Assembly: GCF_003382275.1 (NCBI RefSeq)
Contig: NZ_QTJX01000007.1
Coordinates: 28,108 to 92,107 of the forward strand
Source: Flagellimonas nanhaiensis
GTDB taxonomy: Bacteria; Bacteroidota; Bacteroidia; Flavobacteriales; Flavobacteriaceae
Length of the DNA: 64,000 nucleotides
Direction of reading: 5' to 3'
The translations under genes were made by a program, and so were the position numbers. The notes beneath the pieces were generated by a model. It was not told the origin of the DNA. It saw nothing but the letters and a program-made list of their open reading frames with translations, and did not search any database. Positions 24,702 through 33,324 of this stretch are shown in pieces. Every line of letters starts with the position of its first letter. Position 1 is the first letter of the stretch.

Positions 24702-25250
24702 CTATTGAAATATTGAATTTTTTATAGGTTGATTCAGGGTGGTATGATCAAATACCAAATCGTTGCCCATTACCGAACTGCAGTTGGTGGGAATGGCAAT
24801 ATTGAAGTAAGACCGCTCACTGATTTTCTTTAGGAGGGCAAGTCCCTCTGCATTTGAACCCAGGTTGCAATCATATATCAAGAGCTGCAGATTGGTTCCT
24901 TGATAGAGCCCCTCGAGCATCGATAGTTCAAATTCCTGATCGATTGCTTCGGAATCATAAAGATTGGATCCCAGGGCAATGGAATTGTAGTTTGCATTTG
25001 CAAATAAATGCAGGGCTTCAATCGATTGATTTTGCTCCAGATAGTTTCGAATTACTTTCCAGGCATTCTCCTCCGAGCCAATTTCCAAGACCATGGAACC
25101 TGCTGGTTTATTGTTTAAAACTTGTTGTTTTTGGGAATAGTTGGAGTCGATGATAATCAATTCATCTGACTGGGCTGTGGCCTTTATCATGAAAAGGATA
25201 AATAGCACAAAAAAGAAGGATGAAGATTTTCTGTTTACTTGATTTTTCAT
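24702..25250 (-). CDS. Stand-alone DUF4347 domain protein, exported
   Basis: 182 residues with a signal peptide ending KATAQ. The rest matches DUF4347: DELIIIDSNYSQ at the start, then an alternating alpha/beta core with ALHLFANANYNSIALGS and LQLLIYDCNLGSNAEGLALLKKI, the NLG/CNLG block being the family signature. DUF4347 usually forms the N-terminal domain of very large cadherin-type adhesins; here it is a separate gene 10 bases upstream of the adhesin and likely first in its operon. Confidence 0.75.
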   Translation of the reverse strand: MKNQVNRKSSSFFFVLFILFMIKATAQSDELIIIDSNYSQKQQVLNNKPAGSMVLEIGSEENAWKVIRNYLEQNQSIEALHLFANANYNSIALGSNLYDSEAIDQEFELSMLEGLYQGTNLQLLIYDCNLGSNAEGLALLKKISERSYFNIAIPTNCSSVMGNDLVFDHTTLNQPIKNSIFQ

Positions 25251-25713
25251 TGAATTATTGAATTTGGTTTTTTAGTTTCAGTATGATTTTTTAGTTCAAT
25301 TATTCAGTTCAGAATGGACATAGCATGGTTTGGCCACCTGAACAGTAGCAACTCTACGGATAGCCCCAACTATTGATTTTTACAGGGACTCAGTGATAAA
25401 TTCGGAGATTATTCCTTGGAAGTGTTAAGTAGATTTATTTCATAAAAAGGGAACTGTTTTTTAAGGTTTAAAGTTTACCCGATGGATATATTTTTCTTAC
25501 ATTTCGAGTTTTTAATTGTAAATATTTTCTTATCTACAACCTAAGAAACGGCAGTAAAAAAATCTTATTTCAAGAAATCCTTTGACAAATTGATATTTAT
25601 CAATTTTAAAGCATTTTCTTACAATTATTAGAAGTAATTAAGTAGGAAAGAGTGTAAATTTTGGTGTTCTCCATCAGAGTAAAATGCTTTTTACACTTAG
25701 AAAAGGACCTTAC
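25251..25713. other. Long AT-rich intergenic region upstream of the adhesin operon
   Basis: About 460 bases between the Crp/Fnr-type gene and the DUF4347 gene, both on the minus strand. No reading frame worth reporting. It contains the perfect FNR-type dyad at 25587-25606 and several runs such as GGTTTTTTAGTTTC / GATTTTTTAGTTCA near 25265-25300. The operon promoter must lie here but no full TTG-TAnnTTTG pair was found on the minus strand. Confidence 0.5.
25587..25606. promoter_or_regulatory. FNR/CRP-type dyad upstream of the adhesin operon
   Basis: The sequence AAATTGATATTTATCAATTT has 9-bp perfect arms around a two-base centre. Its core, TTGAT-ATTT-ATCAA (25590-25603), matches the FNR consensus TTGATnnnnATCAA exactly. 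It lies about 340 bases upstream of the DUF4347 start, and a Crp/Fnr-family regulator is encoded about 110 bases away. A distance of 340 bases is long for direct activation unless the transcript start is far upstream. Confidence 0.5.
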
Positions 25714-26310
25714 TTATTTTATTTCCTTAAGAAGTCTGGAAAGGGTTTCTGGTCTCATAGCTAAAAAGGAAGCCAAGTATTTTTTTGGTATTCGCTTAGC
25801 AATTTGAGGCTTACATGTTTCAATAAAATAATTTAAACGTTTTCGGGCGTTTGGGATTCTTGCCAAATACACACGATGCTCTGCCAATATGTAATATTCC
25901 TCTAAGAAAATCCTATTGATTTGGCGCATCTCAGGAAAATTGTTCAAGCAGTATTTGTAGTCCTCATATTCCAAATAGTCGCAATGCGTATCTTCAAGAG
26001 CCTGAATATTTTCCATACTTTTTTTGTTTCTAAAAAAGCCGGTGATGGAAGTAAAGAGTTCGTTTTCGGTATCTATCCAAGTTGTAATTTCTTCGCCATC
26101 ACTTACATAATAGCCTCTTACCATTCCTTTCTTGATCAAATACAATCTATTGCAGATTTCCCCCTCTTTGCTGATGATCTCATTTTTCTGGAAAGAACAG
26201 CTCTTTATATTTTCAATTAAATAGGATTTGAGCTTTGGACCAAGTGGGAAGATAGAGTTTAGGTAGAAAACGATAAATAGGTTCTTTTCTAGGTTGGGTT
26301 TGGCCTGCAT
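25714..26310 (-). CDS. Crp/Fnr-family transcriptional regulator
   Basis: 198 residues. Residues about 20-120 form a cyclic-nucleotide-binding-type jelly roll (KNEIISKEGEICNRLYLIKKGMVRGYY is the usual first half). The C-terminal part, ARIPNARKRLNYFIE then IPKKYLASFLAMRPETLSRLLKEI, is a compact helix-turn-helix. No N-terminal Cys cluster for an Fe-S centre is present, so it is not a classical oxygen-sensing FNR; the ligand is unknown. A TAnnTTTG-type -7 element is readable at 26349-26356 on the minus strand. Confidence 0.85.
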   Translation of the reverse strand: MQAKPNLEKNLFIVFYLNSIFPLGPKLKSYLIENIKSCSFQKNEIISKEGEICNRLYLIKKGMVRGYYVSDGEEITTWIDTENELFTSITGFFRNKKSMENIQALEDTHCDYLEYEDYKYCLNNFPEMRQINRIFLEEYYILAEHRVYLARIPNARKRLNYFIETCKPQIAKRIPKKYLASFLAMRPETLSRLLKEIK

Positions 26311-26454
26311 ATTTGGTTTTGGTTGTTTTGAGAGATTTTAACTTTCATCAAAAATAGCATTTTGAAGCAATTGAAAGAATAAGAATAGACCGAATATCAA
26401 AATTTTCCAAAGCCCCATTTCATAGAGGTTTTGAATCGCGGTTATGAACAGCTA

Positions 26455-26472
26455 ATGGATTTATAAATCCAT
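26455..26472. promoter_or_regulatory. Perfect 18-bp palindrome in a divergent promoter region
   Basis: ATGGATTTATAAATCCAT is its own exact reverse complement. It lies between the divergent Crp/Fnr-type gene and the sugar dehydrogenase gene, about 77 bases before the preferred dehydrogenase start. A dimeric regulator operator is the simplest reading; no regulator can be named. Confidence 0.5.
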
Positions 26473-26548
26473 GAGAGTTTTGTTGAAATTCGATAGTGTT
26501 TGTTGCCTGGAAGAAGCATATTTACAACTTGTTAATTCTCAGAAATGT

Positions 26549-27685
26549 ATGCAAACACAGGTGGCTTTAAAACGAATCGTATATCTCAATCTTATACTAG
26601 TATTCTGTTTTGGATGTACCCAAAAGGAATCATTGGGTGTATTTGAAAGTGAAGAGCTTAATTTTAGACTGGAGAAAATAACGGACAGTATTCGTGTTCC
26701 ATTTGGCATGTGCTTTTTACCTAATGGTAAAATGTTGGTAACCAATCGGTTTTCAGGAGAAATACTTCAAATCAATGTAAAGTCGGGCAAGAAAAGAAGG
26801 CTAAAAGGTGTACCGAGATCGTATTGTCGCGGAGATGGAGGTGCCCTGGATATTTTACCTCATCCCGATTATGAAATTAATGGATGGTTATATTTTTCCC
26901 ATTCCATTGGGGATTCCATAAGTAGTTCCATGGCAGTGGAGCGATTCAAACTCTTGGGGGATTCTATTGTAGAGTTACAGCGAATTTTTACCGCATCTCC
27001 TTTTTTTAAGTCTCCAAGTCATTATGGCTCCAGAATGGCGATAAAAGAGGGTTATCTATATTTTACGATGGGGGACCGGTATGATTTAATGGATTCGGCC
27101 CAGACCTTGAACAACCATTTGGGAAAGGTAATGCGCATCTTCGAGGATGGTCAAGTCCCCAAGGATAATCCATTTTATGAAGTTTCTGGAGCAAAACCTG
27201 AAGTCTGGAGCTATGGACACAGAAACCCGCAAGGCCTCACACTGCATCCCAAAACAGAAGAGCTTTGGCTACATGAACATGGCCCAAAGGGTGGGGATGA
27301 ACTGAATCGCATTGAACCGGGAAAAAACTATGGGTGGCCTATAATCTGCCATGGAATTGATTATGATGATACCCCTATCGGAGATGGAATCACCCATATG
27401 GAGGGTATGGAACAGCCCATGTATCATTATACCCCTTCCATTGCTCCAAGTGGCATGGAATTTTACACTGGGGAGGAGTTTGCGGAATGGGAAGGGAATC
27501 TTTTTATTGGCGCCATGGCATTGACCCACCTAAACCGATTAGTTTTAAAAGATGGCAAAGTGATTCATGAAGAAAGGTTGTTGGAAGATTTTGGAAGGAG
27601 GGTACGCGTGGTTCGTGAAGGCCCAGATGGATTGCTATACCTTGGGGTGGATGGTGGCATGATATTAAGAATGGTTCCTTTATAA
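26549..27685 (+). CDS. PQQ-type soluble sugar dehydrogenase lipoprotein (Glucose/sorbosone dehydrogenase family)
   Basis: 378 residues from the ATG at 26549, chosen because it gives a clean lipobox (LVFCFGC, Cys near residue 23); a longer frame from 26471 would put the signal inside the protein. Family features: VPFGMCFLPNGKMLVTNR near the start, GGALDILPHPDYEINGWLYFSH, GYLYFTMGD, ShYGSRM and SYGHRNPQGLTLHPKTEELWLHEHGPKGGDELN (catalytic-site Glu/His block), YGWP and DGLLYLGVD. It probably oxidises sugars or aldoses with PQQ in the periplasm or at the surface. Confidence 0.85.
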   Translation: MQTQVALKRIVYLNLILVFCFGCTQKESLGVFESEELNFRLEKITDSIRVPFGMCFLPNGKMLVTNRFSGEILQINVKSGKKRRLKGVPRSYCRGDGGALDILPHPDYEINGWLYFSHSIGDSISSSMAVERFKLLGDSIVELQRIFTASPFFKSPSHYGSRMAIKEGYLYFTMGDRYDLMDSAQTLNNHLGKVMRIFEDGQVPKDNPFYEVSGAKPEVWSYGHRNPQGLTLHPKTEELWLHEHGPKGGDELNRIEPGKNYGWPIICHGIDYDDTPIGDGITHMEGMEQPMYHYTPSIAPSGMEFYTGEEFAEWEGNLFIGAMALTHLNRLVLKDGKVIHEERLLEDFGRRVRVVREGPDGLLYLGVDGGMILRMVPL

Positions 27686-27724
27686 ACTAAGAGAATAAAC
27701 CATCAAAGTACAAGCAAACAATAC

Positions 27725-30700
27725 CTATCGTTTGACGAGCTTATACGTTATCGGTTTGTTTGCTTCAATGACCACCACATAAATTCCTGGAGCAAGACTA
27801 TTCACGGGTATCCGAATTTCCTCATTGGTCATCTTATAGGTTGAAGCATGTACGAGTTGACCATTCAATCCATAAATGGAAATTGGAAAGGTGCCGTTTA
27901 TACCGGTTGTCCTGATGATGGCCTCCTCAGTATTTGGGTTAGAATGAAATACTAAAGCTTCCTTGTTACCTAGATCAATTAATTCTGAATAAGAGCCTTC
28001 GCACGGCACAGCCGAGGATATTTTTAGAAGATCACCTTCTTTCACGGAAACTTCAAACTCATTATTTTCAAATGTTCCTTTGGCTAGGTTGTTCACTTCT
28101 AAAAGATAGGGAGGGGAACCTGCTTTAACATTCACCGTGACCTTAACAGCACTACCTTCTCCGGTAATTGAAGTGGTAATGTCCGCAGGAAGTACTTCTT
28201 TCACCACGAGCTCATAGCATTGTTCAATAGTACTATTTCCATCCACACCAATACATAGCGAATAAGTTCCAGGAGCTAGGTCGGTAACTGTCAGCTCGGA
28301 ATTAAATAAATATTCTTGACCGTTAACAGATGCTTTATAATTATAGTAGTCTCTTGCAACGATTGAAATTGCCCCATCATTATTGTCCACACAAGTTTCT
28401 CCATTGACTTCGATTAAAAAATTGTCATGGCTGAAACTAGCATAACCGTTATAGTAAGCGTTTGCCAATTCAAATGCTTCGCCTCCAATTTTCTCTCCCA
28501 TGATTCTACCTGGAATATCATCGATTGGAGGATGTATTCCTCCCCAAATTCTGGAAAGGCTGGTCTGTTCGGAAGCATCTTGATAAGTGGCCCATTGAAG
28601 TGTCATGTTCTCACTTGGCCCTTGTTCAAATACTAGGAACTTATTTTGTTCTATATCAAAGACACCCATACCTCCCGGAAAGAAAGTATCTCCTGTAATC
28701 ATAGTTAGAACTTTTGCAGCAGCTCTAGAAAAAGTGGAATGCCCTGAGACGTATCCAGCAAAAGGAGGTGTTACAAACGACGGCCTTTGGTATGGCCACC
28801 AATGCGTTCCAAGAATCCAACCAACACCTGCCACATCCTGGGTTGGGTCTGAAATAAAATCGGGACCACGCCAACCAAAGATTTTAATTTTTCCTACGTT
28901 CTCATCAGAAGGGCCGGCCAACGGATCTCCAATTTCAATTAATTCAATTTTTCCAGGAACCAATGGAATACCATGAGGGTGATAACTAGGCAAGTTTGTA
29001 TCTGAACTTTGGCCGTTTGATGCCATATATCTTAAGGCGGATATTGGTCTGATATAATCATAGTAACCTTTAATGCCCCATGTATTTACGGCGGCATCGT
29101 GCATAGCGCCACCCAAGGCCAGATACGATTTTACATCCCATTCCAGATCATTCAACAAAGGCCCGTCACCAGTAAATTGTTTTACTAGATCTGGATGGTC
29201 CGAAACATAATTGAGAATAGTGAACCAATGCCCCGGTGGCGTTTCCGAATCTGGACCATCTGCCCAGAACTCTGCCAAAACTCGGGCATAATCCGCTCGC
29301 TTCACTATTTGGGGTTCGTATGGTTGTTGAGTAAACGGATTGATAGTATGCCCTGTTCCTATATCACCTCCTTCAAGAAAGTCGTAAAAGGACTTATATT
29401 CTTCAAAAGAAGACGGGTATTGACTTAAATCGATATTTCCAATGGCGCCAGGAGAAATATCGATAGAAGTTGGGTCACTGGGATCCAAATGTGATGACCA
29501 CAAAGCTACGAGTGCAAAGTTCCATTTATAGGGGTCGTCTATTCCGTTGCCATTTTCAATATTTGGAGGAGCCCCCGGGTTGTTGTAGACATAGCTCTCA
29601 AATCCGTTATTAAGAACCTCCAGATCTGCTTCTTTTAAAGCAAAAGGAATTACCTCTCCCCACTCTGGACTCAAAAAATCGGGGGTGTCCCCAACAATCA
29701 AATTTCCACTTTGGTCTACAAAATTTTCAAATTTTAGAGGTTGCCAACGATTAGGGTCGTTTAGTGTATAGGCATCTTCGTAAACTTCCAATTCCAAAGG
29801 TTCATTAATTGAGGTATACTGTTGGTTTGAATATGCGTTTATCTCGTTTGAACCATCCTCCAAACCGAAAAGAATTAACTGCTCACTAATATAGTTGCCC
29901 AAGGCGGCGTAGGAGCCATTATTATAATCAACATCTGTAAAGTAAGGATCATAACCCAGATTATTGAAGAGACTGTTTATTGTCTGTATGGTGGCGGTTG
30001 AGCCCGGAGAGTTGGAAAATCTATGACTCAACAGGCGATACATGGCATAGCTCATAACTTCATTGATGGCCTCCTCAACATTTTCAGGGTCTTCAATTCC
30101 ATTAAATTCACATGCGTAGCCTCCAAAACTTTTTCCCAAAAAAACGGTTTCAGCTTCATCTTGGAAAACGGCCCAAGCATCGTACATGGCAACAGAACTG
30201 TGGAAGAGGTTTCGGGCATGTACCGTAGGTCTTGCATAATCCCAACGGATGGCATTCAATAAAGCTTCGTTCCACAATCTTGCCACGGAATGATCAGATA
30301 GGTCAGGATTTGGATCATCTCCATTTCCACCGCCACTGTCTATGGGATTTGTGTTTTCTATCAACGTCAAGGCTTGATTGGCACTAATATTCTCAAAACG
30401 GTCCACAATTCCGCTTAGCCATGAGACCTCAATAAAGTCCACGGTCGTAGCAGGTCCCAGACCAAAAAATTCGTAACTGCTATTTTGGGACAAATAACCT
30501 TCTCCGCATAGAGTATATCGATAGTAAACCTGATTATCGATTCCAATTTTGATGAACGATCCTACCCCCATGCGATTGCTCTGGGTGCCTTGTAGTTTTA
30601 TTTTGAGCCAATTGTTTGAGGTAGTTGTCTTGTTTTCCCATAGGTCGATGGGCTGATTGTCCATGTTGATTACCACCAAATCTGGAAGCCCATCATTTTG

Positions 30701-31849
30701 GATGTCCCCTAGGGCATTACCAAAGCTATTGGCGGTGTCTTCTTCGAATCCATTGGAACTTGGAATGGTATAATTCCCAAGTCCATCATTTTCAAGATAA
30801 ACTGCTGATAGCCTTCCATCACTGCCATCAAGATGACTGCTCATGAAAAGATCCAGATTGGTATCGTTATTCCCATCCAAAAAGGCAGCCCCCCAAGCAT
30901 AGCCATCAAATCTGGTCCCATTTTCCAGTGCAATATTGGAAAAGGTTCCATCCCTATTGTTGCGCATGAAGGCATTTCCCAATACACTTGTTGGATTATA
31001 GTGAGGATAAATGTTAGTAATGTAGGCATCAAGAAACCCATCATTGTCATAATCCTCAATTGTGGTGGACATTCCGTCAACAAGGAGGTCCATATTGGAT
31101 AGAATACTTACATCCTGAAATGTTCCATCACCTTTATTACGATATAGGGTATTTGCGATAAGACCTTTGTCATTGGCCAATAAAATATCTTGGAACCCAT
31201 CTCTATCAAAATCAAGATAAGATGCGCTCAAGGTCATTTTCCCGGTTAAATGGAGACCTGCAGCTTGGGTAACATCGGTAAATGTTCCATCTCCATTATT
31301 GTGGTATAACAAATTGTGGTTTCCATCAACGGGAGTTCTAACCATAATAAATGGATCCAAAAACCCATCATTGTCATAATCTCCCCAGCACGCTCCTAAA
31401 AATTCATAGGGTTGTTGGGAGATTTGCGAAGAATCTATAATATCAGTAAAAGTATTGCCGCCATCATTTCTATAGAGCCAGCATCTTCCCTCTGTGCTGG
31501 CAGCGAAGAAATCGTTGTCCCCGTCGTTATCAAAGTCAACCCAAATGACCTGCCTAGACTGAAGACCATTGCTGGTTATCGGTAAATTTTGTAATTCAAA
31601 TGATCCACCTACGTTTCTTAAGAATTGAAAATCTCTGGTAGTGGAAGATGGCACGGTAATATCATCCCAGCCATCATTGTCATAATCCATAAAAGAAATC
31701 CCAGGCCCGAAGAATGCTCCCAAGTCTCCATAAGTTATTTCTTCTGCACCCAGTAAATCTGGACTTCTTTCGTAAAATGTCTGGCTATAACCTAATCCTA
31801 TTGACATTATGGCGCCCAAAAAAAGAAACCATTGTAATCTACTTCCCAT
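27725..31849 (-). CDS. FG-GAP/ASPIC repeat protein fused to a vanadium-haloperoxidase-like domain, T9SS type A
   Basis: 1374 residues with a signal peptide ending GYSQ. Residues about 30-400 are FG-GAP/VCBS repeats (DYDNDGWDDI, DFDNDGDNDFFA, DYDNDGFLD, each a Ca-binding loop), followed at about 415-490 by an ASPIC/UnbV-like domain. From about residue 500 the protein becomes a PAP2/vanadium haloperoxidase-like domain with RADYAR near 850, YYDYIRP near 930 (Arg), GYVSGHSTFSRAAAK near 1033 (SGH) and SRIWGGIHPP near 1100 (Arg and apical His). After Ig-like segments the last 75 residues are a T9SS type A sorting domain (ISIYGLNGQLV, LAPGIYVVVIE). Halide oxidation is inferred; a phosphatase is the alternative. 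Confidence 0.8.
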   Translation of the reverse strand: MGSRLQWFLFLGAIMSIGLGYSQTFYERSPDLLGAEEITYGDLGAFFGPGISFMDYDNDGWDDITVPSSTTRDFQFLRNVGGSFELQNLPITSNGLQSRQVIWVDFDNDGDNDFFAASTEGRCWLYRNDGGNTFTDIIDSSQISQQPYEFLGACWGDYDNDGFLDPFIMVRTPVDGNHNLLYHNNGDGTFTDVTQAAGLHLTGKMTLSASYLDFDRDGFQDILLANDKGLIANTLYRNKGDGTFQDVSILSNMDLLVDGMSTTIEDYDNDGFLDAYITNIYPHYNPTSVLGNAFMRNNRDGTFSNIALENGTRFDGYAWGAAFLDGNNDTNLDLFMSSHLDGSDGRLSAVYLENDGLGNYTIPSSNGFEEDTANSFGNALGDIQNDGLPDLVVINMDNQPIDLWENKTTTSNNWLKIKLQGTQSNRMGVGSFIKIGIDNQVYYRYTLCGEGYLSQNSSYEFFGLGPATTVDFIEVSWLSGIVDRFENISANQALTLIENTNPIDSGGGNGDDPNPDLSDHSVARLWNEALLNAIRWDYARPTVHARNLFHSSVAMYDAWAVFQDEAETVFLGKSFGGYACEFNGIEDPENVEEAINEVMSYAMYRLLSHRFSNSPGSTATIQTINSLFNNLGYDPYFTDVDYNNGSYAALGNYISEQLILFGLEDGSNEINAYSNQQYTSINEPLELEVYEDAYTLNDPNRWQPLKFENFVDQSGNLIVGDTPDFLSPEWGEVIPFALKEADLEVLNNGFESYVYNNPGAPPNIENGNGIDDPYKWNFALVALWSSHLDPSDPTSIDISPGAIGNIDLSQYPSSFEEYKSFYDFLEGGDIGTGHTINPFTQQPYEPQIVKRADYARVLAEFWADGPDSETPPGHWFTILNYVSDHPDLVKQFTGDGPLLNDLEWDVKSYLALGGAMHDAAVNTWGIKGYYDYIRPISALRYMASNGQSSDTNLPSYHPHGIPLVPGKIELIEIGDPLAGPSDENVGKIKIFGWRGPDFISDPTQDVAGVGWILGTHWWPYQRPSFVTPPFAGYVSGHSTFSRAAAKVLTMITGDTFFPGGMGVFDIEQNKFLVFEQGPSENMTLQWATYQDASEQTSLSRIWGGIHPPIDDIPGRIMGEKIGGEAFELANAYYNGYASFSHDNFLIEVNGETCVDNNDGAISIVARDYYNYKASVNGQEYLFNSELTVTDLAPGTYSLCIGVDGNSTIEQCYELVVKEVLPADITTSITGEGSAVKVTVNVKAGSPPYLLEVNNLAKGTFENNEFEVSVKEGDLLKISSAVPCEGSYSELIDLGNKEALVFHSNPNTEEAIIRTTGINGTFPISIYGLNGQLVHASTYKMTNEEIRIPVNSLAPGIYVVVIEANKPITYKLVKR

Positions 31850-32060
31850 ATAAAGCCTTACAATTTAATAACACAATAATAACAATTAGGGAGGGAATGT
31901 TCAAACTATGGGGTTTAATTCCCAATAATCAATGCTATGTGGAGGTAAAGCTTTTTATTTTGATGCAATGAAGTATTTCAAACCTTTGCAACTTGAAAAT
32001 ACCCTTGACAATTGTTTTTGACTTGTTTAGGGTTTCATATCTTAACCAAAAATATTTTCT

Positions 32061-32582
32061 ATGACCATTTTTGTTGATATGGATGAGGTGATTGCGGATG
32101 CGTACAACGCCCATATTGAAATCTATAATTCCGAATATGAGGCCAAACTTTCTGCTGAAGAATGTCATGGGAAAGAAGTTTGGCAATGCGTGCCCAAAGA
32201 ACACAAAGAGTCCATTATGGGACATGCTCATCGAGTGGGATTCTTTCAAAGCCTCAAGGTTATTTCCCAAAGTCAACAGATACTATCTGAATTGTGCAAA
32301 GCACACGAAGTATATATCGCCTCTGCGGCCATGGAATTTCCAAATTCCTTAAAGGAAAAATCAGATTGGTTGGATGAGTTTTTTCCTTTTATACCCTGGC
32401 AGAATAGGATATTATGTGGCAACAAATTTATTTTAAAAGGAGATGTCCTTATAGATGATAGAAGTCGTAATCTAACATCTTTTGAAGGGCGCTCAATCAT
32501 GTTCACGTCCCCTCATAATGTAAACACCACGGATTTTGAAAGGGCCAATAGTTGGGAGGAAATAGCAGAAAAACTTTTATAA
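32061..32582 (+). CDS. 5'(3')-deoxyribonucleotidase (NT5C-like HAD phosphatase)
   Basis: 173 residues. The N-terminal motif MTIFVDMDEVIAD is the HAD catalytic loop (Asp6 nucleophile, Asp8 acid). IASAAM is the second motif, FILKGDVLIDDRSRN the third/fourth (Lys and paired Asp). Length and order match the NT5C family that dephosphorylates deoxynucleoside monophosphates. First of four plus-strand genes separated by gaps of 5 to 14 bases. A weak promoter-like TTTG-N17-TATCTTAA lies at 32017-32045. Confidence 0.85.
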   Translation: MTIFVDMDEVIADAYNAHIEIYNSEYEAKLSAEECHGKEVWQCVPKEHKESIMGHAHRVGFFQSLKVISQSQQILSELCKAHEVYIASAAMEFPNSLKEKSDWLDEFFPFIPWQNRILCGNKFILKGDVLIDDRSRNLTSFEGRSIMFTSPHNVNTTDFERANSWEEIAEKLL

Positions 32583-32590
32583 ACCTCAGA

Positions 32591-33319
32591 ATGTATAAGT
32601 CACTTCTCATTTTTAGATTGGTTTGGTTTGGAGGCATATTGCTCCTACAAGGCTGTGCCGCACAATCTCAATTGATTGAGAATGAATTACAGACCGTTAC
32701 AAAAGAAAACCTTCGCTATTACCTCTATTATCCAAAAGGTTATGAAGCCAACGAGGACAGTGAGTATGGGATTTTACTCTTTTTACATGGTGGAGGAGAA
32801 GCAGGAGGAAATCTTGAGCAGATAAAGGAGAATGGACCACCCAAACTTTTGGTAGAAGGGAAACAGTTTCCTTTTTTGGTTCTGGCTCCACAAAATCCTC
32901 ATGAAAAAAAGTGGTGGAACACCGAAGCGGTTGTCCAATTATTGGATTCAGTAATTGAAACCAATCGAGTGGATAAAAATCGTATCTATTTAACAGGACT
33001 CAGTAGGGGAGGAAATGCAGCATGGGAACTGGCCACCCAATATCCCGATAAATTTGCTGCCCTAGCCGTGGTGTGTGGTATGGCACCCTTGCCCTATGCA
33101 CATTGGATTGACAAAGAAATGCCCATATGGGTTTTTCATGGTGCCAAAGACGATGTGATTCAGGTGAGTGAATCGGACGAAATGGTTGCAAAGCTAAAAA
33201 AGATGGGGTACCAGGTTAAATATACCCGTTATCCCAATGTAGGACACAATGCATGGGAAAAAGCATATACCACAGAATCCTTGTATACTTGGTTTGCCCA
33301 ACAAAAACGTGTAAATTGA
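32591..33319 (+). CDS. Lipoprotein alpha/beta hydrolase (phospholipase/carboxylesterase type)
   Basis: 242 residues from the ATG at 32591, which gives a lipobox (LLLQGC); an upstream in-frame start is unlikely. LFLHGGGEAGG forms the oxyanion side, GLSRGGNAAWELA is the nucleophile elbow (Ser in G-x-S-x-G), IWVFHGAKDDVI carries the Asp and VGHNAWEKAY the His. These features match poly(3-hydroxybutyrate) depolymerase/esterase-like hydrolases. Substrate unknown. Eight bases after the nucleotidase gene. Confidence 0.8.
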   Translation: MYKSLLIFRLVWFGGILLLQGCAAQSQLIENELQTVTKENLRYYLYYPKGYEANEDSEYGILLFLHGGGEAGGNLEQIKENGPPKLLVEGKQFPFLVLAPQNPHEKKWWNTEAVVQLLDSVIETNRVDKNRIYLTGLSRGGNAAWELATQYPDKFAALAVVCGMAPLPYAHWIDKEMPIWVFHGAKDDVIQVSESDEMVAKLKKMGYQVKYTRYPNVGHNAWEKAYTTESLYTWFAQQKRVN

Positions 33320-33324
33320 TTTAG

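Noticed and set aside
25714..26310. Oxygen-sensing FNR
   Set aside because: The sequence lacks the N-terminal Cys cluster that binds the Fe-S centre; only the wider Crp/Fnr family can be claimed.
30833..31102. Plus-strand and minus-strand short frames inside the FG-GAP/haloperoxidase gene
   Set aside because: They are shadows of a gene with continuous domain structure through this stretch.
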